Shown here: one piece after another, positions 47,072 to 56,739 of the stretch
How positions within the stretch are numbered: the stretch's first letter is position 1
Layout: the number at the start of each line of letters is the position of its first letter
Assembly: GCF_003851545.1 (NCBI RefSeq)
Contig: NZ_BHVX01000008.1
Coordinates: forward strand, 1 to 64,000
Length of the DNA: 64,000 nucleotides
Direction: 5' to 3'
Source: Ralstonia sp. SET104
GTDB lineage: Bacteria; Pseudomonadota; Gammaproteobacteria; Burkholderiales; Burkholderiaceae
Program-made: the position numbers and the translations under genes
The notes under the pieces: generated by a model
The model's input: the letters and a program-made list of their open reading frames with translations, nothing else
What the model was told of the DNA's origin: nothing
The model's database searches: none

Positions 47072-47395
47072 GAACTTCTCCCTGAAGTCTATTTTTTGGT
47101 ATGCGAACTACAGACTGCGAACTGCCGATGAAGCGGAGGACGCGCGCGCAGGTAGATAACCGTTTGCGCAACACGAGAGAACAACAGACTGTGCCGGGGG
47201 CCCAGAAGCGGAGAAGTATCAAAAGCGTGCATGACGATGCCGTGACCATCGCATGACATTTGCGCGCGGCGTCGGCAGCGCGGAGAACTGCGCCGGTCGC
47301 GCATCTCAGCCGGACGGCGGATCGAGGGGGCCAAAAAATTCAAGGCGTTTCGTCAACAACGTTAGAATGAGCCCATTTTTCCGCGTAGCTGTTCT
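47072..47395. other. Divergent gap between the nucleotidase and minC (324 bp)
   Basis: This gap must hold promoters for both directions. TAGAAT at 47363-47368 with TTCAAG 18 bp upstream is a plausible weak sigma70 promoter for minC. No other structure or gene is recognised. Confidence 0.45.
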
Positions 47396-48163
47396 ATGTC
47401 TCAGAAGAAAGCGCCGTTGTTCGAGATTCGCAGCGGCACCGTCGACGCCCTGCTGCTGTCGCCGCGCACCGCCGACATGGACGCGCTGGCCGCCGAACTC
47501 ACGCGACGCTTTGCCGACACGCCGGAGTTTTTCTCCAACGACGTGATCGCCATCGACGTGCGCCGCCTGGCCGAGGATGAGCGCCTGCCCATCGACCGTT
47601 TGGTGGAGACCCTGACTGCGCTGCGCGCCCGCGCGATCGGCGTGGTCGCCAGTCCCGAGCAGGCCGAGTGGGCCCAGGCCTTTGGTTTGCCATTGCTTGA
47701 TAGCCACGGCCGTCGCCAGCGCAGCGAGAAAGACGCCAAGGAAAGCGATGACAGCCAGGAGGCTCCCGAGCACGCACAGGCCGCCGCAGCCCCTGCCGTT
47801 CCGGCCGTCGACGTCGCGGCCATGCAACCCGGCACGATGATCATCGACCGCCCCCTGCGTTCCGGCCAGCGCATCTACACGCGGGGCGACCTTGTTGTGC
47901 TCGATCTGGTGAGCGACGGCGCCGAGGTGATCGCCGAGGGCAACATCTACGTGTATGCCTCGCTGCGCGGCCGCGCGCTTGCGGGCGTCAAGGGCAACCT
48001 GGACGCGCGCATTTTCTGCACGTGCCTGGAGCCCCAACTGATTTCCATCGCCGGCATCTACCGCACCGGCGAAACCCCGTGGCCGGAGCCCTACGCCAGC
48101 AAGCCTGCGCAGGTCCGGCTCGCGGACAACACGCTGGTTTTCGAACCGTTGCGGATGAAATAA
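47396..48163 (+). CDS. minC: Septum site-determining protein MinC
   Basis: This 255-aa FtsZ-assembly inhibitor has an N-terminal inhibitory domain ([20 protein letters not shown]). A variable linker with an Ala/Pro/Glu-rich stretch lies around 110-145. The C-terminal beta-helix domain has [26 protein letters not shown] and the dimer/MinD-binding part. The Min order minC-minD-minE is complete. Confidence 0.95.
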   Translation: MSQKKAPLFEIRSGTVDALLLSPRTADMDALAAELTRRFADTPEFFSNDVIAIDVRRLAEDERLPIDRLVETLTALRARAIGVVASPEQAEWAQAFGLPLLDSHGRRQRSEKDAKESDDSQEAPEHAQAAAAPAVPAVDVAAMQPGTMIIDRPLRSGQRIYTRGDLVVLDLVSDGAEVIAEGNIYVYASLRGRALAGVKGNLDARIFCTCLEPQLISIAGIYRTGETPWPEPYASKPAQVRLADNTLVFEPLRMK

Positions 48164-48209
48164 CACGCTGCGTGCGTGCCGAGCGATTTAACTCACAGAT
48201 ATACGAGCC

Positions 48210-49028
48210 ATGACCAAGATCATCGTAGTCACCTCCGGCAAGGGCGGCGTCGGCAAGACGACCACCAGTGCGGCGTTTTCCGCCGGCCTTGCGCTGCGCG
48301 GTCACAAGACTGCCGTCATCGATTTCGACGTCGGCCTGCGCAACCTCGACCTCATCATGGGTTGCGAGCGTCGCGTGGTGTATGACCTGATCAACGTGAT
48401 CCACGGCGAGGCCAATCTGAACCAGGCCCTCATCAAGGATAAGAAGTGCGAGAACCTGTTCATCCTCCCCGCCTCGCAAACGCGCGACAAAGACGCGCTC
48501 ACGCGTGAAGGTGTCGAGAAGGTGATCGAGGGCCTGAAGGAAATGGGCTTCGAATACATCGTCTGCGATTCGCCTGCCGGTATCGAATCGGGCGCGCTGA
48601 TGGCGATGTACTTTGCCGATGAAGCCATTGTCGTGACCAACCCGGAAGTGTCTTCCGTGCGCGACTCCGACCGCATCCTGGGCATCCTGTCGTCCAAGTC
48701 GCGCCGCGCGGTGGAAGGCAAAGACCCGATCAAGGAACACCTGCTGCTCACACGCTACAACCCGAAGCGCGTGTCCGAAGGCGAGATGCTGTCGCTCACG
48801 GATATTCAGGAAATCCTGCGCATCAAGCTGATCGGCGTGATTCCGGAATCGGAAGCCGTGCTGCAAGCGTCCAACCAGGGCGTGCCCGCCATCCACCTGG
48901 AAGGCTCCGATGTGGCCAACGCCTACCACGACGTGATCGACCGCTTCCTGGGCAAGGAAAAGGAACTGCGTTACGTGGAATACGCGAAGCCTGGTTTTCT
49001 GCAACGCCTGTTTGGTGGCGGCAAGTAA
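48210..49028 (+). CDS. minD: Septum site-determining ATPase MinD
   Basis: This 272-aa membrane-cycling ATPase recruits MinC and oscillates with MinE. The deviant Walker A KGGVGKTT is at residues 11-18 and Walker B in IVCDSPAGIE. The C-terminal amphipathic membrane-targeting helix (PGFLQRLFGG) ends the protein. It is 46 bp after minC and 15 bp before minE. Confidence 0.97.
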   Translation: MTKIIVVTSGKGGVGKTTTSAAFSAGLALRGHKTAVIDFDVGLRNLDLIMGCERRVVYDLINVIHGEANLNQALIKDKKCENLFILPASQTRDKDALTREGVEKVIEGLKEMGFEYIVCDSPAGIESGALMAMYFADEAIVVTNPEVSSVRDSDRILGILSSKSRRAVEGKDPIKEHLLLTRYNPKRVSEGEMLSLTDIQEILRIKLIGVIPESEAVLQASNQGVPAIHLEGSDVANAYHDVIDRFLGKEKELRYVEYAKPGFLQRLFGGGK

Positions 49029-49043
49029 AGGAGACGCACACAC

Positions 49044-49298
49044 ATGTCGATTCTGTCTTTCCTGTTGGGCGAGAAGAAGAAGACTGCAACCGTCGCCAAG
49101 GAACGCCTGCAGATCATCCTCGCCCATGAACGCACCGCCAGCGGTGCGCCTGCCGACTACCTGCCCGCGCTGCAACGCGAGCTGGTGGCCGTGATCTCGA
49201 AATACGTGAAGATCGGCAACGACGACATCAAGGTCAACCTCGAGCGTCAGGACAATCTGGAAGTGCTCGAAGTGAAGATCGAGATTCCGCAGGCCTGA
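49044..49298 (+). CDS. minE: Cell division topological specificity factor MinE
   Basis: This 84-aa protein has an N-terminal membrane/MinD-binding part ([30 protein letters not shown]) and a C-terminal dimerisation domain (ISKYVKI...[10 protein letters not shown]). It drives MinD release and pole-to-pole oscillation. It is the last gene of the min operon. Confidence 0.96.
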   Translation: MSILSFLLGEKKKTATVAKERLQIILAHERTASGAPADYLPALQRELVAVISKYVKIGNDDIKVNLERQDNLEVLEVKIEIPQA

Positions 49299-49334
49299 GT
49301 CTTTTCGCCTGCATCGTCGTTACCTGACGCGAAT

Positions 49335-49367
49335 GATGCGGCCCGCCGGTGCTTCGGCGGCCGCATC
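49335..49367 (+). terminator. Strong hairpin downstream of minE, without T-tract
   Basis: GATGCGGCC pairs with GGCCGCATC plus an inner 4-bp stem with a single bulge, about 13 bp in all, around a 6-nt loop. It lies 37 bp after the minE stop codon. It lacks a run of T on either strand, so it may act as a transcript-stabilising or Rho-assisted end rather than a classical terminator. Confidence 0.4.
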
Positions 49368-49412
49368 GAACAGTCCCGTCTGCTGTCACCCGCCAAAGAG
49401 GTTGATCGTTCT

Positions 49413-50810
49413 ATGCAGACTGTCAGCCCTACCGGAGCACTCAGCCAGTTGTGGACCGTGCTCGGCCAGCCAGCCGACGTGCTGTCGCGCGTGACGCTGA
49501 CGGGTGTCGAGCCTGCTCTGCCCTCGTCGTTCGCGGTGGGCACGCTGGCGCAGAGCACCATTGCCGCCGCCGCCCTGGCCGCCGCGCACGTCGACACGCT
49601 GCGCACGGGGCGCCAGCAAACCGTATCGGTAGAGATGCACCACGCTGCGCTGGAGTTTCGCTCCGAGCGCTACTTCCGTGTCGATGGCCAACTGCCGCCC
49701 GAGCCGTGGGACAAGATCGCCGGGCTGTACCGCTGCGCCGATGGCCGCTGGGTGCGCCTGCACACCAACTTCCCGCATCACCGCGATGGCGTGCTCAAGC
49801 TGCTCGGCTGCGCATATGACCGCGAAGCCGTGGCTGCTGCGCTGAACCAATGGAAGGCGGAAGCGTTTGAAGAGGCTGCGGCGCAGGCGGGCATGGTCGT
49901 GACCGCAGCGCGCACGTTTGAAGAGTGGGATCACCATTCGCAAGGCATCGCCCTCGCGGGTCAACCGCTCATGACCATCGAGCGCATTGGCGATGCGCCA
50001 CCGCGGCCCTTGCACGCCCATGCCGATGGGCGCCCGCTTTCCGGCGTGCGCGTACTTGACCTCACGCGCGTGATTGCCGGCCCCGTCTGCGGCCGGACGC
50101 TGGCTGCCCACGGGGCGGACGTGCTGCTCGTCACGGGGCCGCATCTGCCCGCTGTGCCGCCGCTGGTGATTGATACCGGGCGCGGCAAGCGCTCGGCACA
50201 GCTCGACTTGCGCGATGCTACCGGCGCGGAGCAACTGCGCGCCCTGTTGTGCGACGCCGACATTTTCGTGCAGGGCTATCGGCCGGGCGGCCTGGCGTCG
50301 CTCCAGTTCGGCCCGGAACAGGTTGCGGCATTGCGCCCCGGCATCGTCTACGTGAGCCTGTGTGCGTATGGCGATGACGGGCCGTGGGCCAATCGGCGCG
50401 GTTTCGATTCGCTTGTGCAGACCGCCAGCGGTTTCAACTGGGCTGAAGCCGAAGCAGCCAGCGACGTCAAGCCGCGCCCGCTGCCCGCGCAGGCGTTGGA
50501 CCACGGCGCGGGCTACCTGATGGCCGCTGGCGCAATGGCGGCCCTCGCGCGCCGCATGACCGAGGGCGGAAGCTGGCACGTGCGCGTGTCGCTGGCACAA
50601 ACGGCGCGCTGGCTGCGCAGCTTTGGTCGCGTTGCGCACGGCTTTGACGCGCACGACCCGCGCTACGAAGACATTGGCACGTATCTGGAGACCACGCCCT
50701 CCGGCTTCGGCATGCTCACGGCACTGCGCCACGCGGGGCAGCTTTCCGACACGCCGCCGCACTGGACGCTGCCTGCCGTACCGCTGGGGACGCACCCCGC
50801 GCGGTGGTAG
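49413..50810 (+). CDS. Family III (CaiB/BaiF) CoA-transferase
   Basis: This 465-aa CoA-transferase of family III moves CoA between carboxylic acids. The central GVRVLDLTRVIAGPVCGRTLAAHGADVL and the substrate part QGYRPGGLASLQFG are characteristic. The family's catalytic Asp is not clearly placed: the usual LDL-K region reads QLDLRDATG. An N-terminal segment of about 210 residues carries the other half-domain. It follows minE by 114 bp and is probably separate. The substrate is unknown. Confidence 0.85.
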   Translation: MQTVSPTGALSQLWTVLGQPADVLSRVTLTGVEPALPSSFAVGTLAQSTIAAAALAAAHVDTLRTGRQQTVSVEMHHAALEFRSERYFRVDGQLPPEPWDKIAGLYRCADGRWVRLHTNFPHHRDGVLKLLGCAYDREAVAAALNQWKAEAFEEAAAQAGMVVTAARTFEEWDHHSQGIALAGQPLMTIERIGDAPPRPLHAHADGRPLSGVRVLDLTRVIAGPVCGRTLAAHGADVLLVTGPHLPAVPPLVIDTGRGKRSAQLDLRDATGAEQLRALLCDADIFVQGYRPGGLASLQFGPEQVAALRPGIVYVSLCAYGDDGPWANRRGFDSLVQTASGFNWAEAEAASDVKPRPLPAQALDHGAGYLMAAGAMAALARRMTEGGSWHVRVSLAQTARWLRSFGRVAHGFDAHDPRYEDIGTYLETTPSGFGMLTALRHAGQLSDTPPHWTLPAVPLGTHPARW

Positions 50811-50870
50811 CATTCGCGCCTACCGTTTTCTTTGCCTGCGCCGGATACCCAGCGCGCACATGGCCCGCCG

Positions 50871-51728
50871 ATGCTCAGTTACCGTCACGCCTTCCACGCC
50901 GGCAACCACGCCGATGTCCTCAAGCACGCCATCGTCGTGCAGTTGCTCGACTACCTGACGCAGAAGGACAAGCCGTTCTGGTACATCGACACGCATGCCG
51001 GCGCGGGGCTCTACGCGCTGGACCACGAATGGGCACAGAAGAAGGCCGAGTTCGACACCGGTATCGGCCCACTGTGGCGCGCGGCGCAAGCCGGCGAAAC
51101 GCTGCCCCCGCTGCTCCAGGCCTACCTCGACCAAGTGCGCGAACTGAACGCCAATGGCCAGCTCAAGCACTATCCCGGATCCCCGTGGCTTGCGTGGCAG
51201 ATGCTGCGCGATGCTGATCGCTTGCGCCTGTTCGAGCTGCACAGCGCCGAGATCAAGGTGCTGTCCAACAATTTTCGCGGTGCGGGTCGCAAGGTCATGC
51301 TGTACGACGGTGACGGCTTTGCCGGTATCAAGGCGATCCTGCCGCCGCCGCCGCGCCGTGCGCTGGTGCTGATTGATCCGTCGTTCGAAGACAAGCAGGA
51401 CTACGCACGCACCGTGCAGGCGCTGCAAGACAGCCTGCAGCGCTTTGCCACTGGCATGTACGCGATCTGGTATCCGCAGGTGCAGCGCCGCGAAGCCGCG
51501 CAGTTTCCCGCCCGCCTGAAGCAGTTGCGGCCAACAGACTGGCTGCACGTCACGCTTACCGTCAAGCGCCCGGTGGAAGGCGGGTTGGGCCTGCACGGCA
51601 GCGGCATGTTCATCGTCAACCCGCCTTGGACGCTGAAGGCGCAACTGCAGGAAGCCCTGCCCACGCTGGTGCGCCTGCTCGGCCAGGACGATGGCGCCAA
51701 GTTCACGCTGGAAGGCGAGTCGAGCTGA
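50871..51728 (+). CDS. rlmJ: 23S rRNA (adenine2030-N6)-methyltransferase RlmJ
   Basis: This 285-aa methyltransferase starts MLSYRHAFHAGNHADVLKH, the RlmJ signature, and has IDTHAGAGLY for SAM. The catalytic motif reads LIDPSFED where N6-adenine methyltransferases usually have DPP[YF]: a conserved Pro is replaced by Ser. It should modify A2030 of 23S rRNA. An upstream in-frame ATG exists at 50832, but the family start fits 50871. Confidence 0.92.
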   Translation: MLSYRHAFHAGNHADVLKHAIVVQLLDYLTQKDKPFWYIDTHAGAGLYALDHEWAQKKAEFDTGIGPLWRAAQAGETLPPLLQAYLDQVRELNANGQLKHYPGSPWLAWQMLRDADRLRLFELHSAEIKVLSNNFRGAGRKVMLYDGDGFAGIKAILPPPPRRALVLIDPSFEDKQDYARTVQALQDSLQRFATGMYAIWYPQVQRREAAQFPARLKQLRPTDWLHVTLTVKRPVEGGLGLHGSGMFIVNPPWTLKAQLQEALPTLVRLLGQDDGAKFTLEGESS

Positions 51729-51859
51729 GTTCACGGGCGCCCGGCGCTTTTCCATGTCACTCCTCCGCCACATGCTCGTGCTACCTAGTCGGGCTTAGAC
51801 TTGTAATGCGCCGCCCGCGCGCAGCGCCCCAACATCAGGATCGGCAGGAGCAGGACATC

Positions 51860-52762
51860 ATGAGTGAACGTGACGCAGAGCGGCAGGCACGCCTGCAGGA
51901 AGACCTCCTCGACACGCTGGACGAGGAGCTGGAGATGGAAATCGACGACCACCTGCTCGGTGGCGGCAAAGGCATCAGCGACGAAGCCCGCGAGACGCGG
52001 CGCGTGTATTTTCGCGAGCTGTTTCGCCTGCAGGGCGAACTCGTCAAGCTGCAGGATTGGGTGATCGAAACCGGTCACCGGCTGATCGTCCTCTTTGAAG
52101 GGCGCGATGCTGCTGGCAAGGGCGGCGCCATCAAGCGCATCACGCAGCGTCTGAACCCGCGCGTTTGCCGCGTGGCGGCCCTGCCCGCACCCACCAACCG
52201 CGAACGCACGCAGTGGTATTTCCAGCGCTATGTGGCCCACCTGCCGGCGGCTGGCGAGATCGTCCTGTTCGACCGCAGCTGGTATAACCGCGCCGGCGTG
52301 GAACGCGTGATGGGCTTCTGCACCGACGATGAATACGAAGAGTTCTTCCGCTCGGTGCCCGAGTTTGAAAAGATGCTGGCGCGCTCGGGCATCCAGATCG
52401 TCAAGTACTGGTTTTCGGTCACGGACGAAGAGCAGGAAGTGCGATTCCAGAGCCGCATCGACGATCCGCTCAAGCAATGGAAGCTCAGCCCGATGGACCT
52501 GGAGAGCCGCCGCCGCTGGGAGGCCTATACGCGCGCCAAGGAGGCGATGCTTGAGCGCTCGCACATTCCCGAATCGCCGTGGTGGGTCGTGCTGGCCGAT
52601 GACAAGAAGCGCGCACGCTTGAACTGCATCCACCACCTGCTCGGCCAGGTGCCTTACCACCCGGTGCCGCATTCTCCAGTGCTGCTACCCGAGCGCGTGC
52701 ACCACGCGGAGTACATCCGCCACCCGGTGCCGCAAGAGATGATCGTGCCGAACGTGTACTGA
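51860..52762 (+). CDS. ppk2: Polyphosphate kinase 2 family protein
   Basis: This 300-aa PPK2 uses polyphosphate to phosphorylate nucleotides (GDP or ADP, depending on subclass) or makes polyphosphate. Walker A is GRDAAGKGG at residues 81-89 and Walker B is DRSWYNRAG at 138-146. A short acidic N-terminus (DEELEMEIDDHL) precedes the kinase core. AGGAGCAGGACATC precedes the ATG. The length suggests the one-domain class. Confidence 0.93.
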   Translation: MSERDAERQARLQEDLLDTLDEELEMEIDDHLLGGGKGISDEARETRRVYFRELFRLQGELVKLQDWVIETGHRLIVLFEGRDAAGKGGAIKRITQRLNPRVCRVAALPAPTNRERTQWYFQRYVAHLPAAGEIVLFDRSWYNRAGVERVMGFCTDDEYEEFFRSVPEFEKMLARSGIQIVKYWFSVTDEEQEVRFQSRIDDPLKQWKLSPMDLESRRRWEAYTRAKEAMLERSHIPESPWWVVLADDKKRARLNCIHHLLGQVPYHPVPHSPVLLPERVHHAEYIRHPVPQEMIVPNVY

Positions 52763-52798
52763 TCAGCCAGCAGATCCGTCCGCAAAGATTGCTGAAAA

Positions 52799-53086
52799 TT
52801 ACACCGTGGGGCGGATCTCGAAACCGGGCACGGGCGCCTCGTGCTCACCCGGCGCGACATCGAGTTGCGTGACTTGCGCGCAGACCGGGCCCGCCCATAT
52901 CCATTCGCGCATGCGCAGCACATTGGCTTCGGGGCCGGCCAGAAAGGCTTCGACCGCCCCATCACGGCGATTGCGCACCCAGCCGCGCAGGCCCAGCAGG
53001 CGAGCGTGGTCGGCACAAGCGGCGCGGTAGCCCACCCCCTGCACCCGGCCCTGTACGATAACGATCACTTGCGCAATGGCGGACAT
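52799..53086 (-). CDS. acyP: Acylphosphatase
   Basis: This 95-aa acylphosphatase hydrolyses the carboxyl-phosphate bond of acyl phosphates. The motif GRVQGVGYRAACADHARLLGLRGWVRN contains the catalytic Arg (GVGYR) and Asn. The start at 53086 gives the usual length. It is convergent with ppk2. Confidence 0.92.
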   Translation of the reverse strand: MSAIAQVIVIVQGRVQGVGYRAACADHARLLGLRGWVRNRRDGAVEAFLAGPEANVLRMREWIWAGPVCAQVTQLDVAPGEHEAPVPGFEIRPTV

Positions 53087-53157
53087 GGCGGGTCTCCGAG
53101 CAAAAAGGCAGGTGATGTGTTGGATCGAACATGACAAACCGGCGCTGTCGCATCTCT

Positions 53158-53178
53158 GTCACATTTCTGGAATGTGAC
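53158..53178. promoter_or_regulatory. Perfect palindrome between acyP and the ABC permease gene
   Basis: GTCACATT (53158-53165), spacer TCTGG, AATGTGAC (53171-53178). The perfect 8-bp arms lie between divergent genes, 72 bp before the acyP start and 168 bp before the permease start. It has the form of a dimeric operator; the regulator is not known. Confidence 0.45.
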
Positions 53179-53346
53179 GTCGTCAGACTGACAACCGCAG
53201 CGCGGGCTCTGACGTTACGCAAGGTAAACTAGGCGGCTTGCCGACGGGTGCCAAGCAATGCCTGCGCAACGCACTGCGCCCGGCTCTGAGCCCTGAGCCC
53301 TGAGGCGCCCGAATTTCGTCCGCGGTTTCCGTCCCGGTTATCCAAG

Positions 53347-55131
53347 ATGCAGCAAAACGACAACGAAACCACTTTCCGGGGCCGCTTGGGTGCCACCTTC
53401 GGCACCAACTTTGGCGTCAACTTCGGCAACTTGCTGACCGCGCCGCCCAACCGCTTCGATCTGGCGCTGCTGCCGATCATCCTGGCCGCCATCGTGCTCG
53501 TGGCCTATGCCGCCAAGCAGATGAACGTGCCCTACACGCCCGGCGAACACCTGGACGTGAGCCTGGACGTGGCCGAACTGCCCTACTACCTCCTGCGCAC
53601 CAGCATCCGCATGCTGCTGGCGCTGGGCGCGTCGCTGGCGTTCTCGTTTGCATTTGCGGCCATTGCCTCCAAGAACCGCACGGCCGAGAAAGTGATGGTG
53701 CCCGCGCTGGACATCCTGCAATCGATTCCGGTGCTGGGTTTCCTGTCGATTACGGTCACGGGCTTCATTGCGCTGTTCCCAGGCAACCTGGTGGGCGTGG
53801 AATGCGCGGCCATCTTTGCCATCTTCACGTCGCAGGCGTGGAACATGGCGTTCTCTTTGTACCAATCGTTTCGCACCATCCCGACCGATCTGGAAGAAGC
53901 GGCCACGGTGTTCCGGCTGTCCAAATGGCAGCGCTTCTGGCGCCTGGAAGTGCCGTTCGCCATGCCGGGCCTGCTGTGGAACATGATGATGTCGATGTCG
54001 GGCGGCTGGTTCTTCGTGGTGGCGTCGGAAGCCATCTCGGTGTCGGGCCACGACATCAAGCTGCCGGGCATCGGTTCGTATATCTCGCTGGCGATCGCCC
54101 AGCAGAACCTGGCCGCCATCGGTTGGGCCATCCTGGCCATGCTGATCGGCATCATCCTGTACGACCAACTGCTGTTCCGCCCGCTGATTGCCTGGGCAGA
54201 CCGCTTCCGCTTTGACACGATGTCGTCGGAGCGCGAGCCGCAATCCTGGCTGCTCGACCTGCTGCGCCGCTCCGAATGGGTCAAGGCGCTGCTGGAGCGT
54301 ACCGCCGCGCTGGCCGAGCGCACGCTCTCCTGGGGTGCCGAGCGCACGCGCCCGACCGCCAGCAGCAGCGGCAACGGTTTCCCGCGCTTCCCGTGGTCGC
54401 ACCGCGTGGCCGATGTCGTCATCATCGTGGCCGCGCTGGTGGCGGTGGCGCACGTGCTGCAGTTCGTGCGCTCCGAGGTGGGCTGGGCAGAAGTGGGCCA
54501 CGTGTTCTGGCTCGGCTTCCTGACGATGGTGCGCGTGATCCTGCTGATTGCGCTGGCAGCCCTGGTGTGGGTGCCGATCGGCATCCGCATCGGCCTGAAC
54601 CCGAACGTAGCGCGCATCGCCCAGCCGGTGGCGCAGTTCCTGGCGGCGTTCCCGGCCAACCTGATGTTCCCGCTGGCGGTGATGCTCATCGCGCGCTTCG
54701 CGCTCAACCCGGAAATCTGGTTGAGCCCGCTGATGATTTTTGGCACGCAGTGGTACATCCTCTTCAACGTGATTGCTGGCGCGTCGGCCATCCCGACCGA
54801 ACTGAAACTGGCTGCCCGCAACTTCGGCCTGCGCGGCTGGCTGCTGTGGAAGCGCTTCCTGATCCCCGCCGTGTTTCCCAACCTGCTCACGGGTCTGGTG
54901 ACGGCCGCAGGCGGTTCATGGAACGCCAGCATCGTCTCCGAATACGTGTCGTGGGGCGACCGCACGCTGGTGGCCACGGGCCTGGGCAGCTACATCGCAG
55001 AGATGACGGCCAAGGGCGACTTCCCGCGCATCGCACTCGGGATTGCCGTGATGAGCCTGTTCGTGGTCGGCTTCAACCGGCTGCTGTGGAACCGGCTGTA
55101 TGACATCGCGCAAGAGCGCACCCGCCTGTAA
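53347..55131 (+). CDS. ABC transporter permease with two fused transmembrane domains
   Basis: This 594-aa inner-membrane protein carries two complete binding-protein-dependent permease domains, about residues 20-290 and 350-590. Each has the EAA-type coupling loop (EEAATVFRLSKWQRFWRLEVPFAMPG; KLAARNFGLRGWLLWKRFLIP). It resembles the nitrate/sulfonate/bicarbonate permease family. A soluble linker at about 290-345 joins the halves. The ATPase gene follows at 33 bp, and no substrate-binding protein gene is adjacent. Confidence 0.87.
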   Translation: MQQNDNETTFRGRLGATFGTNFGVNFGNLLTAPPNRFDLALLPIILAAIVLVAYAAKQMNVPYTPGEHLDVSLDVAELPYYLLRTSIRMLLALGASLAFSFAFAAIASKNRTAEKVMVPALDILQSIPVLGFLSITVTGFIALFPGNLVGVECAAIFAIFTSQAWNMAFSLYQSFRTIPTDLEEAATVFRLSKWQRFWRLEVPFAMPGLLWNMMMSMSGGWFFVVASEAISVSGHDIKLPGIGSYISLAIAQQNLAAIGWAILAMLIGIILYDQLLFRPLIAWADRFRFDTMSSEREPQSWLLDLLRRSEWVKALLERTAALAERTLSWGAERTRPTASSSGNGFPRFPWSHRVADVVIIVAALVAVAHVLQFVRSEVGWAEVGHVFWLGFLTMVRVILLIALAALVWVPIGIRIGLNPNVARIAQPVAQFLAAFPANLMFPLAVMLIARFALNPEIWLSPLMIFGTQWYILFNVIAGASAIPTELKLAARNFGLRGWLLWKRFLIPAVFPNLLTGLVTAAGGSWNASIVSEYVSWGDRTLVATGLGSYIAEMTAKGDFPRIALGIAVMSLFVVGFNRLLWNRLYDIAQERTRL

Positions 55132-55164
55132 AACGACGACGACCTTTTCAGCAGAGAACCCACC

Positions 55165-56544
55165 ATGGCTATCAACGGCACCCACAGCCAAAGCGCCGAA
55201 AGCGTCATCGAACTGCGCGGCGTCTCGAAAATCTTCCGCACCGCAGACCACACCGACCGCTCGGTGCTCGAGGGCGTGGACCTCAACCTGCGCCAGGGCG
55301 AGATTGTCGCCATGCTGGGCAAGTCCGGCTCGGGCAAGTCGACCCTGCTGCGCATCATGGCGGGCCTGGTGCGCGCCGATCGTGGCCAGGTGCTGTTCCG
55401 TGGGCGCGAGTATTCCGGCCCCGTGCAGGGCATTGCGATGGTGTTTCAGTCGTTCGCGCTGTTCCCGTGGCTGACGGTGCAGCAGAACGTGGAGCTGGGC
55501 CTGGAAGCACAAGGCGTGGCCAAGGCCGAGCGTGAAGAGCGCGCCGAGCAGGCCATCGACCTGATCGGTCTGTCGGGCTTTAACAGCGCCCTGCCGCGCG
55601 AACTCTCGGGCGGCATGCGCCAGCGTGTGGGCATTGCGCGCGCGCTTGTTACCGAACCCGACCTGCTGCTGATGGACGAAGCGTTCTCTGCGCTGGATGT
55701 GCTGACCGGCGAGAACCTGCGCGACGAAATGCTCGACCTGTGGGAAGACCGCCGCACCAACATCAAGAGCATCCTGATCGTCTCGCACAACATTGAAGAA
55801 GCGGTGATGATGGCCGACCGCATCGTCATCCTGTCGAGCGATCCGGGGCGCATCCGTGCCGAGGTGCGCGTGCCGTTCCCGCGCCCGCGCAATCGTGACT
55901 CGGCCGCCGTGCGCAACCTTATCGACGAGGTGTACGGCCTGATGACCTCGCCCGAGCGCGTGGGCGTGCATGTGGGCGTCGAGCCCGCTGCCGAGCAGCT
56001 CGCTTACCGCCTGCCCGAGGCCGAGATCGGCCAGATGGAGGCCATTCTCGACCTGCTGGTCGAAGCCCCGTTCAACGGCCGCGCCGACCTGCCGCACCTG
56101 GCCGAAGAAGCCGGCGTGACCGACGACGACCTGCTGCCCGCCTGTGAAGCGCTGGCCCTGCTGCAACTGGCCACCATCGAGCGCGGCGACATCATCGTCA
56201 CCCCGTTCGGCAAGACCTACATGGAAACCGAACCGCCTGAGCGCAAAGTGCTATTCGGTCAGAAGCTGCTGGAGCGCGTGGCCCTGGCCTCGCACATCCG
56301 TGCCGAACTGGCCGCCAACGAAAATGGCGAGATCCGCGAAGAGCACGTGTTGCGCGAGCTGGAGGCCTACCTCAAGCCCGAAGAAGCCGAGCGCGTGCTC
56401 AAGATCGGCATTGAATGGGGCCGCTACGGCGAGGTGTACGAGTACGTGTACAACACCGGCATGCTGATCCTGCCCCGCGAGGAACGCGAAGAGCGTGAGG
56501 AGCGCGAGGCTGAAGGCGGGGGGGATGGGGCGAGCGGGGCTTGA
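55165..56544 (+). CDS. ABC transporter ATPase with AAA-associated C-terminal domain
   Basis: This 459-aa protein has an N-terminal ABC ATPase of the nitrate/sulfonate/taurine type. Walker A is GKSGSGKST (residues 52-60), the signature LSGGMRQRVGIARAL and Walker B LLLMDEAFSALD. A C-terminal domain of about 180 residues (AAA-associated domain) then starts near EAEIGQMEAILDLL. The tail is a charged Glu/Arg run. With the fused permease it forms an ABC importer whose substrate is unknown. A terminator follows. Confidence 0.9.
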   Translation: MAINGTHSQSAESVIELRGVSKIFRTADHTDRSVLEGVDLNLRQGEIVAMLGKSGSGKSTLLRIMAGLVRADRGQVLFRGREYSGPVQGIAMVFQSFALFPWLTVQQNVELGLEAQGVAKAEREERAEQAIDLIGLSGFNSALPRELSGGMRQRVGIARALVTEPDLLLMDEAFSALDVLTGENLRDEMLDLWEDRRTNIKSILIVSHNIEEAVMMADRIVILSSDPGRIRAEVRVPFPRPRNRDSAAVRNLIDEVYGLMTSPERVGVHVGVEPAAEQLAYRLPEAEIGQMEAILDLLVEAPFNGRADLPHLAEEAGVTDDDLLPACEALALLQLATIERGDIIVTPFGKTYMETEPPERKVLFGQKLLERVALASHIRAELAANENGEIREEHVLRELEAYLKPEEAERVLKIGIEWGRYGEVYEYVYNTGMLILPREEREEREEREAEGGGDGASGA

Positions 56545-56574
56545 GGCCTTGCAGCATCCTTGTTCGCACTGAAG

Positions 56575-56598
56575 AAGAGCCGCGTCATGCGGCTCTTT
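56575..56598 (+). terminator. Terminator after the ABC transporter operon
   Basis: AGAGCCGC (56576-56583) pairs with GCGGCTCT (56589-56596) around a 5-nt loop, followed by TTT. It lies about 30 bp after the ATPase stop codon. Confidence 0.75.
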
Positions 56599-56739
56599 TC
56601 ACGCTCAGGCAGTGAGTTGTCGCCTGCTGCGGCTGCGGCCGGCTTTTTGGCACCTCATGCAAATGCATGGCAGCGATTTGCCATCCGGCCACCTATTCTT
56701 GACGCGAGGCACCCAACGGGTCTTGGGGAGGTGACGCCA

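Noticed and set aside
53284-53303. Short tandem repeat of GAGCCCT
   Set aside because: Only about two and a half copies are present; treated as chance in GC-rich sequence.
53338-54977. Minus-strand open frames opposite the fused ABC permease
   Set aside because: The plus strand has membrane helices and both permease coupling loops; the opposite frames have no recognisable features.
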